A stretch of DNA of 56,372 nucleotides from Methylotenera sp. (GTDB taxonomy: Bacteria; Pseudomonadota; Gammaproteobacteria; Burkholderiales; Methylophilaceae), in the NCBI RefSeq assembly GCF_030653755.1, contig NZ_JAURYU010000047.1:1-56372 (forward strand), given 5' to 3'. The notes under the pieces were generated by a model. That model saw only the letters and a program-made list of their open reading frames with translations, was not told the DNA's origin and made no database searches. Positions 6,028 through 14,416 of this stretch are shown piece after piece. How positions within the stretch are numbered: position 1 is the stretch's first letter; each line of letters opens with the position of its first letter. The position numbers and the translations under genes were made by a program.

Positions 6028-6058
6028 GCCTAACGTAAAATAGGCATCCTATTTTACG
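6028..6058. other. attI region with 11-bp inverted repeat
   Basis: GCCTAAC at 6028-6034 is the core site (GTTAGGC on the cassette strand) where cassette 1 joins the fixed part of the integron. Directly beside it CGTAAAATAGG (6034-6044) and CCTATTTTACG (6048-6058) form a perfect inverted repeat with a 3-base centre. Primary integron sites have paired integrase-binding boxes at this point, so the repeat may be part of the attI recognition site, or an operator over a cassette promoter. Confidence 0.65.
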
Positions 6059-6108
6059 GTTTTAAATACGTCATAAGTGAATGCCAATTAATTTTTATTA
6101 ATAAAGTG

Positions 6109-6114
6109 TATAAT
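6109..6114 (+). promoter_or_regulatory. Candidate -10 box for the integrase gene
   Basis: A perfect TATAAT 64 bases before the integrase ATG. The sequence 17 bases upstream has no good -35 match, and I see no LexA-type operator, which controls integrases in many integrons. The promoter call is therefore tentative. Confidence 0.35.
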
Positions 6115-6177
6115 AAAATCATGGTGTTAACTTTTTTTAGTATTGCCTAAAATTTTATTTAGATACGGCGTAAGAAT

Positions 6178-7176
6178 ATGCAGAACTCTGTACAAAACGT
6201 GGAGTCGCCCAAGCTTTTAGAACAGGTGCGCGGCAAGATTCGCCTTAAGCATTATAGTATTCGTACTGAGCAAGCTTATTTAGAATGGATTAAACGCTTT
6301 ATTTTACATTTTGACAAGCGTCATCCAAGTGAAATGGGCTCAGTAGAGGTGGAGGTGTTTTTAACACATTTGGCGGTTGAGCGACATGTTTCGGCTAGCA
6401 CGCAAAATCAGGCGAAAAGTGCGTTGTTGTTTTTGTATAAAGAGGTATTGGGTGTTGCGTTGCCTTGGTTGGATAATGTTGAACAGGCAAAAGCGCCTAA
6501 GCGCTTACCTGTGGTACTTACAAAAACTGAGGTGCAGGCGGTGCTGGGACGTTTAACTGGTACGCACTGGTTAGTGGCGAGTTTGCTCTATGGTACGGGG
6601 ATGCGTATTTTAGAAGCATTGCGTTTGCGGGTGAAAGATATTGATTTTGAACGCAAAGAGATTTTAATTCGCGATGGTAAGGGCTTTAAAGATCGCGTGA
6701 CCATGTTACCGCTTACCTTAGTTGAGCCACTTAAAACACATTTGAATCGCGTGAAGCAGTTGCATCAAAATGATTTGAATGATGGCTTTGGTTCGGTGTA
6801 TATGCCGCAGGCTTTGGGTTTAAAGTTTCCTTATGCTGGTCGGGATTGGGTTTGGCAATATGTTTTTCCAAGTGGTAAGTTGTCGCAGGACCCGCGTACT
6901 AAAGATGGTGATGAGCCTGTGATCCGTCGCCATCATTTGCAAGATCAGTCTGTGCAACGTGCGATGCGTCAAGCGGTGGTCGATGCAGAAATTACCAAAC
7001 CAGCAACACCGCATACGTTTCGTCACAGCTTTGCTACACACTTGCTTGAGGGCGGTTATGATATTCGCACGGTGCAAGAGTTGCTGGGGCATTCTGATGT
7101 GGCGACTACTATGATTTACACGCATGTGTTGAATAAAGGTGGGCGTGGGGTGGGTAGTCCGTTGGATGTGCTGTAG
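6178..7176 (+). CDS. intI: Integron integrase (tyrosine recombinase)
   Basis: A 332-residue tyrosine recombinase that inserts and excises gene cassettes at attI and attC. An N-terminal SAM-like core-binding domain (about 10-95) is followed by the catalytic domain with Arg143 ('[12 protein letters not shown]'), Lys near 168-171, His279 and Arg282 ('[17 protein letters not shown]'), His305 ('LLGHSDV') and nucleophile Tyr314. The extra segment unique to integron integrases is present at about 212-256 ('[17 protein letters not shown]' to 'RRHHL'), which separates it from Xer proteins. All catalytic residues are intact, so it is probably active. It points away from the minus-strand cassettes, the standard integron layout. 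The ribosome site is weak (TAAGA). Confidence 0.96.
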   Translation: MQNSVQNVESPKLLEQVRGKIRLKHYSIRTEQAYLEWIKRFILHFDKRHPSEMGSVEVEVFLTHLAVERHVSASTQNQAKSALLFLYKEVLGVALPWLDNVEQAKAPKRLPVVLTKTEVQAVLGRLTGTHWLVASLLYGTGMRILEALRLRVKDIDFERKEILIRDGKGFKDRVTMLPLTLVEPLKTHLNRVKQLHQNDLNDGFGSVYMPQALGLKFPYAGRDWVWQYVFPSGKLSQDPRTKDGDEPVIRRHHLQDQSVQRAMRQAVVDAEITKPATPHTFRHSFATHLLEGGYDIRTVQELLGHSDVATTMIYTHVLNKGGRGVGSPLDVL

Positions 7177-7190
7177 GGGTAGGGTAAGAA

Positions 7191-7257
7191 CGCAATCAGA
7201 GAAAACTGATAAGCAACACTAAGCCAGTGAACTGGCAAGTGCTGTTAATTAATTGCG
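7191..7257. repeat. Three-armed inverted repeat after intI
   Basis: CGCAAT (7191-7196) pairs with ATTGCG (7252-7257) and encloses two hairpins: ATCAG/CTGAT around AGAAAA, and a longer arm with GCCAGT-GA-ACTGGC capped inside CACT/AGTG. The whole 67 bases can form a three-way junction. There is no T-run, so it is not an ordinary terminator. Confidence 0.5.
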
Positions 7258-7277
7258 CTCCTAGAGTAACTGAATTA

Positions 7278-7295
7278 TTATAACAATTGTTATAA
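7278..7295. promoter_or_regulatory. Perfect 18-bp palindrome, likely antitoxin operator
   Basis: TTATAACAATTGTTATAA lies 22 bases before the antitoxin ATG. AbrB/MazE-type antitoxins commonly bind palindromes over their own promoter, so autoregulation of the pair is likely. Confidence 0.65.
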
Positions 7296-7317
7296 CATGG
7301 TAATTTGGAGGTGCAAT

Positions 7318-7542
7318 ATGCAAACTTTAAAACTCACTCAAATTGGTAACTCCGTAGGCTTAATTTTGCCGAAAGAAGTATTAGCACGCTTAAAGCTTGA
7401 AAAGGGCGATACGGTATTTTTAACTGATGCGCCAGGGGCTGTGACTATTACGCCGCATGACCCAAGTTTTGAAGAGCAGCTTGATATTGGGCGTGAGTTT
7501 ATGCGTGAGTATCGCGACACGTTTAATGCCTTGGCAAAGTAA
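7318..7542 (+). CDS. AbrB/MazE-type antitoxin
   Basis: A 74-residue protein with the swapped-hairpin AbrB (SpoVT) fold at its N-terminus: 'TLKLTQIGNSVGLILPKEVLARLKLEKGD' (residues 3-31), followed by an acidic, probably disordered tail (45-74) that would wrap the toxin. It should bind both the palindrome upstream and the Doc-like toxin, whose gene starts 2 bases after its stop. The ATG at 7318 is chosen because GGAGGT at 7307-7312 is well placed; a GTG-type extension of seven residues upstream would skip this site. AbrB-Doc pairs are a known toxin-antitoxin arrangement. Confidence 0.88.
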   Translation: MQTLKLTQIGNSVGLILPKEVLARLKLEKGDTVFLTDAPGAVTITPHDPSFEEQLDIGREFMREYRDTFNALAK

Positions 7543-7544
7543 CC

Positions 7545-7931
7545 ATGAGTCAATTCAGGTGGATAAATAAGCGCTTGCTTATTACTTTGCATGATGAAAG
7601 CTTGGCGATGCATGGCGGGGCATCTGGTATAAGAGATGAGGGCTTGCTTGATTCTGCCTTAAATCGTGCAGTGAATTTAGCGATGTATGGTAATCCTGAT
7701 TTTGCAGAGTTAGCTGCGGCTTACGGTGTTGGGCTAGCTAAAAATCGTGCATTCATAGATGGTAACAAAAGAGCAGCTTTTCTTTCTGTTGGTTTGTTTT
7801 TAGGGTTGAATGGTTATAAACTAAAGCCCACGCAAGTTGACGCAACATTAACCATGCTCGCCGTTGCCTCGAGCGATATGGATGAAGCCAGTTTTGCTAC
7901 ATGGTTACGCAATAACGCTATGCAAAGATAG
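7545..7931 (+). CDS. Doc/Fic-type toxin with altered Fic motif
   Basis: A 128-residue death-on-curing toxin homologue of usual length. Doc phosphorylates elongation factor Tu through the Fic motif HxFx(D/N)(A/G)NKR. Here residues 68-76 read R-A-F-I-D-G-N-K-R: every motif position is kept except the first, where codon CGT (Arg68) stands for the catalytic His; one G-to-A change would restore CAT. Other Doc features are present, such as 'HDESLAMHGGASGIRDEGLLDSAL' (16-39). The frame is intact, so this is not a decayed gene. It may be inactive, held as part of a repressor complex, or chemically altered. Translation is probably coupled to the antitoxin. Confidence 0.88.
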   Translation: MSQFRWINKRLLITLHDESLAMHGGASGIRDEGLLDSALNRAVNLAMYGNPDFAELAAAYGVGLAKNRAFIDGNKRAAFLSVGLFLGLNGYKLKPTQVDATLTMLAVASSDMDEASFATWLRNNAMQR

Positions 7932-8021
7932 CGTTCAAATGCACATTTCTTTGGCTAGTTGGCGCTAGCTAGTCTAAAATCACACTATTAATTAATATTC
8001 ACTCTTTTACGGATTTTTATC

Positions 8022-9872
8022 ATGCCAGTTTATCGTTCACATACCACTACTCACGGTCGCAACATGGCGGGTGCGCGCGCATTATGGCGTGCAACTGGCA
8101 TGAAAGATGGCGATTTTGATAAACCAATTATCGCGGTTGCTAACTCTTTTACTCAGTTTGTGCCAGGTCACGTGCATTTAAAAGATATGGGCCAGTTAGT
8201 GGCACGTGAAATTGAAAAAGCAGGTGGCGTAGCTAAAGAATTTAATACCATTGCAGTTGATGATGGGATTGCGATGGGCCATGGCGGTATGCTTTATAGC
8301 TTGCCTAGCCGTGATTTAATTGCAGACAGCGTTGAATATATGGTCAATGCGCACTGTGCAGATGCGCTCGTTTGTATTTCAAACTGCGACAAAATCACCC
8401 CAGGTATGTTGATGGCGGCATTACGTTTGAATATCCCAGTCGTGTTTGTTTCTGGCGGCCCAATGGAGGCTGGTAAGGTGAACTGGGGCGGTAACACACA
8501 TAAACTAGACTTAGTAGATGCGATGGTGGCCGCGGCAGATAGCAATGTGAGTGATGCAGAATCTGACGCGATTGAGCGTTCAGCTTGCCCTACCTGTGGT
8601 TCTTGCTCTGGCATGTTTACTGCTAACTCAATGAACTGTTTAACTGAAGCGCTAGGCTTAAGCTTGCCAGGCAACGGCTCAACTTTAGCCACACATGCGG
8701 CACGTAAAGAATTGTTCTTAAAAGCAGGGCGCTTGATTGTTGACCTTGCAAAACGCCATTACGAGCAAGATGACTACACCGTATTGCCGCGTAGCATTGC
8801 CAACATGAAAGCATTTGAAAACGCAATGAGCCTAGACGTAGCAATGGGCGGCTCTACTAATACAGTGTTGCATTTGCTGGCTGCCGCACATGAGGCTGGT
8901 TTAGATTTTACCATGAGTGATATTGACCGCATTTCACGTAAAGTGCCATGTGTCAGTAAAGTGGCGCCAGCAACGGCTAAGTACCATATGGAAGACGTGC
9001 ACCGTGCGGGTGGTGTGATGGGTATTTTAGGCGAGCTTGATCGCGCTGGTGTGATTCACCGTGATACACCAATGGTACATAGCCCAAGCTTGGGTGATGC
9101 ACTCAATGAGTGGGACATTAAAGTCACTCAAAACGAAGATGTGAAGAAATTTTTCCGTGCAGCGCCTGGTGGCATTTCAACTACCATCGCATTCTCTCAA
9201 AGCATGCTTTACCCAACCTTAGATGATGACAGAAGCGAAGGCTGTATTCGTGATAAAGCGCATGCTTATTCGCAAGACGGTGGTTTGGCAGTGCTTTACG
9301 GCAACATCGCGTTAGATGGCTGTATTGTAAAAACTGCGGGTGTGGATGACAGTATTTTGAAGTTTACTGGCCGTGCACGTATTTTTGAAAGCCAAGACGC
9401 TTCAGTGGAGGCGATTCTTGCCGATAAGATAGTAGCAGGTGACGTGGTGGTGATCCGTTATGAAGGTCCACGCGGTGGCCCTGGTATGCAAGAAATGCTG
9501 TACCCAACTTCATACTTAAAATCTAAAGGTCTTGGTAAAGACTGCGCTTTACTCACAGACGGACGTTTTTCAGGCGGTACCTCTGGCTTGAGTATCGGCC
9601 ATGCTTCACCAGAAGCAGCTGAAGGCGGTGCGATTGGCTTGGTAGAAGAGAATGACACGATTGAAATTGATATTCCAAACCGTACCATTCACTTAGCGAT
9701 TAGTGATGAGGAGATGTCGCACCGTCGTGCCAAAATGGAAGACAAAGGCAAAGATGCTTGGAAGCCAGTTAACCGTGAAAGAGCAGTTTCACCAGCATTG
9801 CGCGCATATGCCGCAATGAGCACAAGTGCTGCACGTGGCGCGGTACGTGATGTTTCTCAAATTGAGAAATAA
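8022..9872 (+). CDS. ilvD: Dihydroxy-acid dehydratase
   Basis: A 616-residue enzyme, the full length of the IlvD family. It dehydrates 2,3-dihydroxy-3-methylvalerate and 2,3-dihydroxyisovalerate to the keto acids that precede isoleucine and valine, in the cytoplasm, with an iron-sulfur cluster. Cluster-binding cysteines are visible at Cys122 ('[10 protein letters not shown]') and Cys195 ('[11 protein letters not shown]'), and the C-terminal '[16 protein letters not shown]' contains the active-site region. It stands alone on the plus strand, with the mutarotase gene 107 bases downstream. No attenuator or leader peptide is evident. Confidence 0.97.
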   Translation: MPVYRSHTTTHGRNMAGARALWRATGMKDGDFDKPIIAVANSFTQFVPGHVHLKDMGQLVAREIEKAGGVAKEFNTIAVDDGIAMGHGGMLYSLPSRDLIADSVEYMVNAHCADALVCISNCDKITPGMLMAALRLNIPVVFVSGGPMEAGKVNWGGNTHKLDLVDAMVAAADSNVSDAESDAIERSACPTCGSCSGMFTANSMNCLTEALGLSLPGNGSTLATHAARKELFLKAGRLIVDLAKRHYEQDDYTVLPRSIANMKAFENAMSLDVAMGGSTNTVLHLLAAAHEAGLDFTMSDIDRISRKVPCVSKVAPATAKYHMEDVHRAGGVMGILGELDRAGVIHRDTPMVHSPSLGDALNEWDIKVTQNEDVKKFFRAAPGGISTTIAFSQSMLYPTLDDDRSEGCIRDKAHAYSQDGGLAVLYGNIALDGCIVKTAGVDDSILKFTGRARIFESQDASVEAILADKIVAGDVVVIRYEGPRGGPGMQEMLYPTSYLKSKGLGKDCALLTDGRFSGGTSGLSIGHASPEAAEGGAIGLVEENDTIEIDIPNRTIHLAISDEEMSHRRAKMEDKGKDAWKPVNRERAVSPALRAYAAMSTSAARGAVRDVSQIEK

Positions 9873-9889
9873 TTGACAAGATAAAACCT

Positions 9890-9959
9890 CACTTTTTAAG
9901 TAAAACTTTAAGTTTAAGTAAGACTTTAAGTCGGCGCTTTAAAGTAACGCTAAAAAGTG
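9890..9959. repeat. Inverted repeat between ilvD and the mutarotase gene
   Basis: CACTTTTT (9890-9897) is matched by AAAAAGTG (9952-9959), and the palindrome-like word ACTTTAAGT occurs twice in between. The meaning is unclear; it may be a weak terminator or mRNA stability element. Confidence 0.35.
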
Positions 9960-9979
9960 ACAAACTGACAAGGTAATGT

Positions 9980-10918
9980 ATGACATTAGATTCACTAGAA
10001 GACCATATATTTAGAAAGAAAGACGGGCAAGGGCGTTCAACACTGCATCCTCATGTGACCGTGACTGAAGATGACGCTGGTCTGCAATATTTAGAGATAG
10101 ATAATCCGTTAGCGACCGCTAAAATTGCTTTGCAAGGCGGCCATGTTATCCAATGGCAACCAAAAGCAGAAAAACATCCAGTGCTTTGGTTATCTGACCA
10201 TGCTAGATATGTAAAAGGCCGCTCTATCCGTGGTGGTGTGCCAATTTGCTGGCCTTGGTTTGGCGCACATCCAACGGATAGCACATTGTGTCCGCACGGT
10301 TTTGCAAGGGTGATTCCATGGCAAATGGTGGATGTTGATGCAACTGAAACAGGTGCAACGCGCATAGTGTTGCAAATGATAGAAACACCAGAGGCCAAAA
10401 GGCAGCTTTCATATTCATACGTACTTACCATGATGGTGACGATTGGTAAACGTTTGAAAATCGACTTAGCCACAACCAATAAGTCAGACCATCCATTTTT
10501 AATTGGTGAGGCGTTCCATACTTATCTTAATGTGAGTGATGTGGGTAATATCCGCGTGACAGGTCTGCAAGATTGTCTTTATGCAGATAAGTTACGCCAA
10601 TATAGACGTTATGTTGAGCATAATGTATTGAAGTTTGATGGTGAGTTTGACCGTGTTTACTTAGATCATAACTCTGATTGTTTAATACATGACCCTGTTT
10701 ATAACCGAGTAGTACGTGTAGGTAAATCGGGCAGTGATACTACAGTGGTATGGACACCAGGAGCTGAAAAAGCCCACGCAATGGGCGATATGGGTTATGC
10801 AGACGAATGGCGTAAAACCGTGTGTGTAGAAACAGCAAATGCATTAGAAAACTCTGTGGTAATTAGCCCGAATAGAACGCATACGATGTCTGTAGAGTAC
10901 AGTGTAGAAGCACTTTAA
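9980..10918 (+). CDS. D-hexose-6-phosphate mutarotase (YeaD-like)
   Basis: A 312-residue member of the aldose-1-epimerase superfamily in the YeaD branch, which interconverts the alpha and beta anomers of glucose-6-phosphate. Typical features are 'ALQGGHVIQWQPK' (about 49-61), 'PVLWLSDHARYVKGRSIRGGVPICWPWFG' with the phosphate-binding Arg, 'HGFAR', and 'GEAFHTYL' with a catalytic His. It would be cytoplasmic. It is the second plus-strand gene after ilvD, with an intergenic inverted repeat between them. Confidence 0.9.
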   Translation: MTLDSLEDHIFRKKDGQGRSTLHPHVTVTEDDAGLQYLEIDNPLATAKIALQGGHVIQWQPKAEKHPVLWLSDHARYVKGRSIRGGVPICWPWFGAHPTDSTLCPHGFARVIPWQMVDVDATETGATRIVLQMIETPEAKRQLSYSYVLTMMVTIGKRLKIDLATTNKSDHPFLIGEAFHTYLNVSDVGNIRVTGLQDCLYADKLRQYRRYVEHNVLKFDGEFDRVYLDHNSDCLIHDPVYNRVVRVGKSGSDTTVVWTPGAEKAHAMGDMGYADEWRKTVCVETANALENSVVISPNRTHTMSVEYSVEAL

Positions 10919-11060
10919 CTCTTTAAATAATTTTATTGTTTGTTGTGTCAACGTAGTGCATCTTAAAAGCGTTGAATTCATTCTAGATATAGCGAATTTA
11001 TTTTAAATTGTTGAGTCAGATAATTTGTAATTTATTAATGATTCATTTGATTTAACACAC

Positions 11061-11088
11061 TTGTCATAAACTAAATTATCAGTATGAT
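11061..11088 (+). promoter_or_regulatory. Sigma-70-type promoter for the cytochrome gene
   Basis: TTGTCA (11061-11066) and TATGAT (11083-11088) are separated by 16 bases and lie 56 bases before the cytochrome c start. Both boxes match the consensus in five positions. Confidence 0.6.
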
Positions 11089-11144
11089 AGGTGGGTTGTA
11101 AAATTTATAACTACTATTATTAAGCGTTAATTCAAGGAGATAGC

Positions 11145-11474
11145 ATGAAAGCTTTATTATTAACAATCGCTACTGCTGGTTCTATGTTGCTTACTGCGCA
11201 AGCAGGTGCTGCAGTGGATGCCAAAGCTGCTGAAGCTTTAGCTCAAAAAAGTGGCTGTTTAGCATGTCATACAGTAGAGAAAAAGGTATTAGGCCCATCA
11301 TATAAAGATGTTGCGGCAAAATACAAAGGCGACAAAACTGCGGAAGCAAAGCTAGTTGAAAAAGTTAAAAAAGGTGGTAGCGGTGTTTGGGGCCCTATGC
11401 CAATGCCAGCAATGGGTGGCCAGGTTAAAGATGCTGACATCACTACAGTTGTTCAATGGGTGTTGTCACTGTAA
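11145..11474 (+). CDS. Small periplasmic cytochrome c (c551/c8 type)
   Basis: A 109-residue precursor with a Sec signal peptide (residues 1-22, cut after AGA) and a mature class I cytochrome of about 87 residues. The haem site is Cys38-x-x-Cys41-His42, and Met87 in 'GPMPMPAM' is the probable axial ligand, as in Pseudomonas c551. It would carry electrons in the periplasm, for example from methanol or amine dehydrogenases to an oxidase in a methylotroph; that partner is inferred. It has a strong ribosome site (AAGGAG), its own promoter and its own terminator at 11500-11529. Confidence 0.94.
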   Translation: MKALLLTIATAGSMLLTAQAGAAVDAKAAEALAQKSGCLACHTVEKKVLGPSYKDVAAKYKGDKTAEAKLVEKVKKGGSGVWGPMPMPAMGGQVKDADITTVVQWVLSL

Positions 11475-11499
11475 TCCAGTCCAAACCTCGTACGTAATA

Positions 11500-11529
11500 A
11501 AAGCGCCAGCTCAAAAAGCTGGCGCTTTT
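11500..11529 (+). terminator. Rho-independent terminator after cytochrome c
   Basis: AAAGCGCCAGCT (11500-11511) pairs with AGCTGGCGCTTT (11517-11528) around a short A-rich loop, followed by T-rich sequence. The symmetrical A and T flanks may make it work in both directions, also for the convergent symporter gene. Confidence 0.88.
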
Positions 11530-11592
11530 GTTTTAAGTGACTATTCATTGATGATTAGTTGAATAGTGAGGGTTAGCTGTTAAACAGTACGA

Positions 11593-12945
11593 TTATTGAA
11601 TAATCTTAAAAAGATAGAGAAACACCGCAATAATGCCTATAGGTGCGATGACGTTATTCATGAAAACCCAAGCTTTAAAAGACCATTGATGTAAATTGAG
11701 TTCTTCTTGAACATGGTTTTTTTGCATAAAGTAGCCCGCAAATATTGCAATCAGTAGACCTCCAAGGGGTAGCAGGATAGTGGAGGTGAGTTTGTCGAGG
11801 GTATCAAAGATATTGAGCCCGAATATGATGTTAACGTTTTGCCATTTATTAAAAGATAGTACAACGCTGATCCCAATTAGCCAGATAATCAGCCCTAATG
11901 TTGTTGTGGCAATTTTGCGAGAAATTTGTGTGTTTTCAACTACCCAAGCGATGGTTGGTTCAACAAGAGAAATGGCGGAGGTCCATGCCGCGAAAGCAAC
12001 AAGGATAAAGAACAGTGTTGCGATCAAGCTGCCGCTAGGCATTTGGCCAAATGCAATTGGCAGTGTTTGAAAAATTAAGCCAGGCCCAGCATTGGGTGCT
12101 AGCTGGTTAGCGAAGACTAAGGCATAAATCGCGAGGCCAATTAATAGACCTAGTAGCGTATCCACTAGTGCGATATAAATAGTGGCGCGTGCAATTGAAA
12201 CATCACGTTGCAAATATGAGCCATATACCATCACCGAACCCATGCCGAGGCTGAGTGAGAAGAATGCGTGACCCAGTGCAGAAAGCACTGTTACTGGCGT
12301 GATTTTAGAAAAATCAGGGCTGAACATGAAGCGAAAAGAGGCACTCATATCGCCTACTGACATGCTGTAACCTAACAGTATCAGTAAAATAGCAAAGAGT
12401 GCTGGAATCAAAATGTTATTGGCTTTTTCAAGGCCTGAGTTAACGCCACGCGCCACAACGCTCATGGTCATGATCATAAACACGGTATGCCAAAATAATA
12501 GGGTGAGAGGTGATGCGAGTAGTTGATTGAAGTTCGCGGTAGATTGGACACCATCCATGCCTGTAAAGCCGCCACTTGCTGCCGTGCCAATAAAGCTAAG
12601 CACCCATCCGCCGATGACGCTATAAAAGCTCAAAATCAAAAGCCCCGTTATCATTCCCATCCCGCCAAGATACTTCCAATGGGGAGATGCGTTAGCTTCA
12701 ATCGCAAGTGTTTCTATACCGTTGAGTGGGTTTTTTTGTGCTCGACGCCCTAGCAAAATCTCAGTCATCATCAGCGGGATGCCCACAAAAAATATGCAGG
12801 CGATAAACACTAGGACAAAAGCACTGCCACCGTTAACCCCTATCATGTAGGGTAGTTTCCAGATGTTGCCTAAGCCAATGGCAGAGCCAGCAGTCGCTAG
12901 GATGAAAGTCCAGCGGTTGCGCCATGCACTTCGATGGTGAGTCAT
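11593..12945 (-). CDS. Neurotransmitter:sodium symporter (NSS) family transporter
   Basis: A 450-residue inner-membrane protein of the bacterial NSS (SNF) family, Na+-coupled uptake of amino acids or similar compounds. The N-terminus has the family signature 'RWTFILATAGSAIGLGNIWKLPY' (11-33), whose unwound helix 1 binds Na+ and substrate; 11 to 12 hydrophobic segments follow, and the short length fits bacterial members. The substrate cannot be read from sequence. It is on the minus strand, directly downstream of another sodium symporter (41-base gap), so the two may be one transcription unit. Confidence 0.92.
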   Translation of the reverse strand: MTHHRSAWRNRWTFILATAGSAIGLGNIWKLPYMIGVNGGSAFVLVFIACIFFVGIPLMMTEILLGRRAQKNPLNGIETLAIEANASPHWKYLGGMGMITGLLILSFYSVIGGWVLSFIGTAASGGFTGMDGVQSTANFNQLLASPLTLLFWHTVFMIMTMSVVARGVNSGLEKANNILIPALFAILLILLGYSMSVGDMSASFRFMFSPDFSKITPVTVLSALGHAFFSLSLGMGSVMVYGSYLQRDVSIARATIYIALVDTLLGLLIGLAIYALVFANQLAPNAGPGLIFQTLPIAFGQMPSGSLIATLFFILVAFAAWTSAISLVEPTIAWVVENTQISRKIATTTLGLIIWLIGISVVLSFNKWQNVNIIFGLNIFDTLDKLTSTILLPLGGLLIAIFAGYFMQKNHVQEELNLHQWSFKAWVFMNNVIAPIGIIAVFLYLFKIIQ

Positions 12946-12986
12946 GAGTGGTTGCCTCTAGTCGAATGATGATGTTTAAGTGATTG

Positions 12987-14330
12987 TTAATTATTATCGT
13001 TATTTTTTAGCTCAGAGAAATAACGGTTAGTTTCTGATTTTACTATCTTAGCGAGTAATAATAGGCCAATCAAATTGGGGATGGCCATCATGCCGTTCAT
13101 CAGGTCGGAGAAGTTCCATACAAACTCTAGACTAGTGGTCGCACCAATAATGACTGTGGCGGTGAATAATACGCGGTAGGTTGCAATGGCGCGTGGTCCA
13201 AATAAATACTCAATCGCTTTTTCTCCATAATAGTTCCATCCTATTAAAGTGGAATAGGCAAATAGTGCAGTGGTGATGGCAACAATGATCTTGCCTGTGT
13301 CGCCTAATGTTTCTGCCATGCTGGCGCTGGTGAGTTCGCCTGCGCTGATGCCTTGCGTCCAGGATGTGGCGGTGAGGATGACGAGTGCTGTCATCGTGCA
13401 GACGACAAGCGTATCAATAAACGTTTGAGTCATGCTCACTAGTGCTTGTTTTACTGGGTCATTAGTACGTGCTGCTGCCGCGGCGATAGGCGCAGAACCT
13501 AAGCCCGATTCATTAGAAAAAACACCACGTGCGATACCGTAGCGCATTGCCGCCGCAATGGTGGCACCGATAAATCCACCTGTGGCAGAAATCGGGTTAA
13601 ATGCATGATAAAAAATGAGTGAAAACGCGTGCGGGATTTTTTCTATATTAATGAACAGCACCAAGAGTGCGGTTCCTACGTACGCGATGATCATGAAAGG
13701 TACGAGAAAAGAGGTAAATCTACCAATGGCACGTATGCCGCCCAGAATCACTAGGCCTGTGAGTATCATAAGCACCCAGCCTGTAATGTGTGGTGCAATA
13801 TTAAACGTGGATTCAAATATTTTGGCTGTGGCATTGGCTTGAGTCATATTGCCAATACCAAAGGCGGCAAATGCAGTGAAAACAGCGAACATCGTGCCTA
13901 ACCACGGCAACCCTGCACCCTTTGCTAAATAATACATAGGGCCACCGCGCATGCCATGAGGGCCTTTTTCACGATATTTAACGGCCAATACTGCTTCTGC
14001 ATATTTGGTTGCCATGCCCAGCATGCCTGTGACCCACATCCAAAATACAGCACCAGGCCCACCTAATGTAATGGCAGTGGCCACGCCTACAATATTGCCG
14101 ATACCTACGGTGGCTGCAAGTGCAGTCATGAGTGCGGCAAAGTGGCTAATATCGCCCTCATGATGATGATCTTTATGAAAAATAAGTTTGAGCGCTAAGG
14201 GCAATGCACGGAACTGCATGCCTTTGAGTAAGATGGTGAGGTATAGGCCAGTACCTAGCAGTAAGGTCAACATTGGCGGGCCCCACACCCAATTCGAGAG
14301 GGTCGCAATCACTGATTCAATCGTTTGCAT
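12987..14330 (-). CDS. Sodium:alanine symporter (AGCS family)
   Basis: A 447-residue inner-membrane transporter of the alanine/glycine:cation symporter family, importing alanine or glycine with Na+. Diagnostic segments are 'ALAATVGIGNIVGVATAITLGGPGAVFWMW' (residues 69-98) and 'GGPMYYLAKG', plus 'RGVFSNESGLGSAPIAAAAA', all well conserved in AgcS. About 11 membrane segments are present. It is followed on the same strand by the NSS transporter. Substrate choice between alanine and glycine is not decided. Confidence 0.95.
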   Translation of the reverse strand: MQTIESVIATLSNWVWGPPMLTLLLGTGLYLTILLKGMQFRALPLALKLIFHKDHHHEGDISHFAALMTALAATVGIGNIVGVATAITLGGPGAVFWMWVTGMLGMATKYAEAVLAVKYREKGPHGMRGGPMYYLAKGAGLPWLGTMFAVFTAFAAFGIGNMTQANATAKIFESTFNIAPHITGWVLMILTGLVILGGIRAIGRFTSFLVPFMIIAYVGTALLVLFINIEKIPHAFSLIFYHAFNPISATGGFIGATIAAAMRYGIARGVFSNESGLGSAPIAAAAARTNDPVKQALVSMTQTFIDTLVVCTMTALVILTATSWTQGISAGELTSASMAETLGDTGKIIVAITTALFAYSTLIGWNYYGEKAIEYLFGPRAIATYRVLFTATVIIGATTSLEFVWNFSDLMNGMMAIPNLIGLLLLAKIVKSETNRYFSELKNNDNN

Positions 14331-14416
14331 AGGTGATTAATCCTTATTCATTTTTGTTTTTTGATGTATAGATTAAGGATTATAGTCATCACTGTGTTTG
14401 TTAGGGAGTACCCAAA

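Noticed and set aside
6060-6177. Cassette promoter on the minus strand and LexA box before intI
   Set aside because: TTGGCA on the minus strand lacks a matching -10 box at 16 to 18 bases, and no CTGT-N8-ACAG-type LexA operator was seen.
8294-8844. Minus-strand frames of 73 to 132 codons inside ilvD
   Set aside because: They are shadows of the well-conserved ilvD reading frame.
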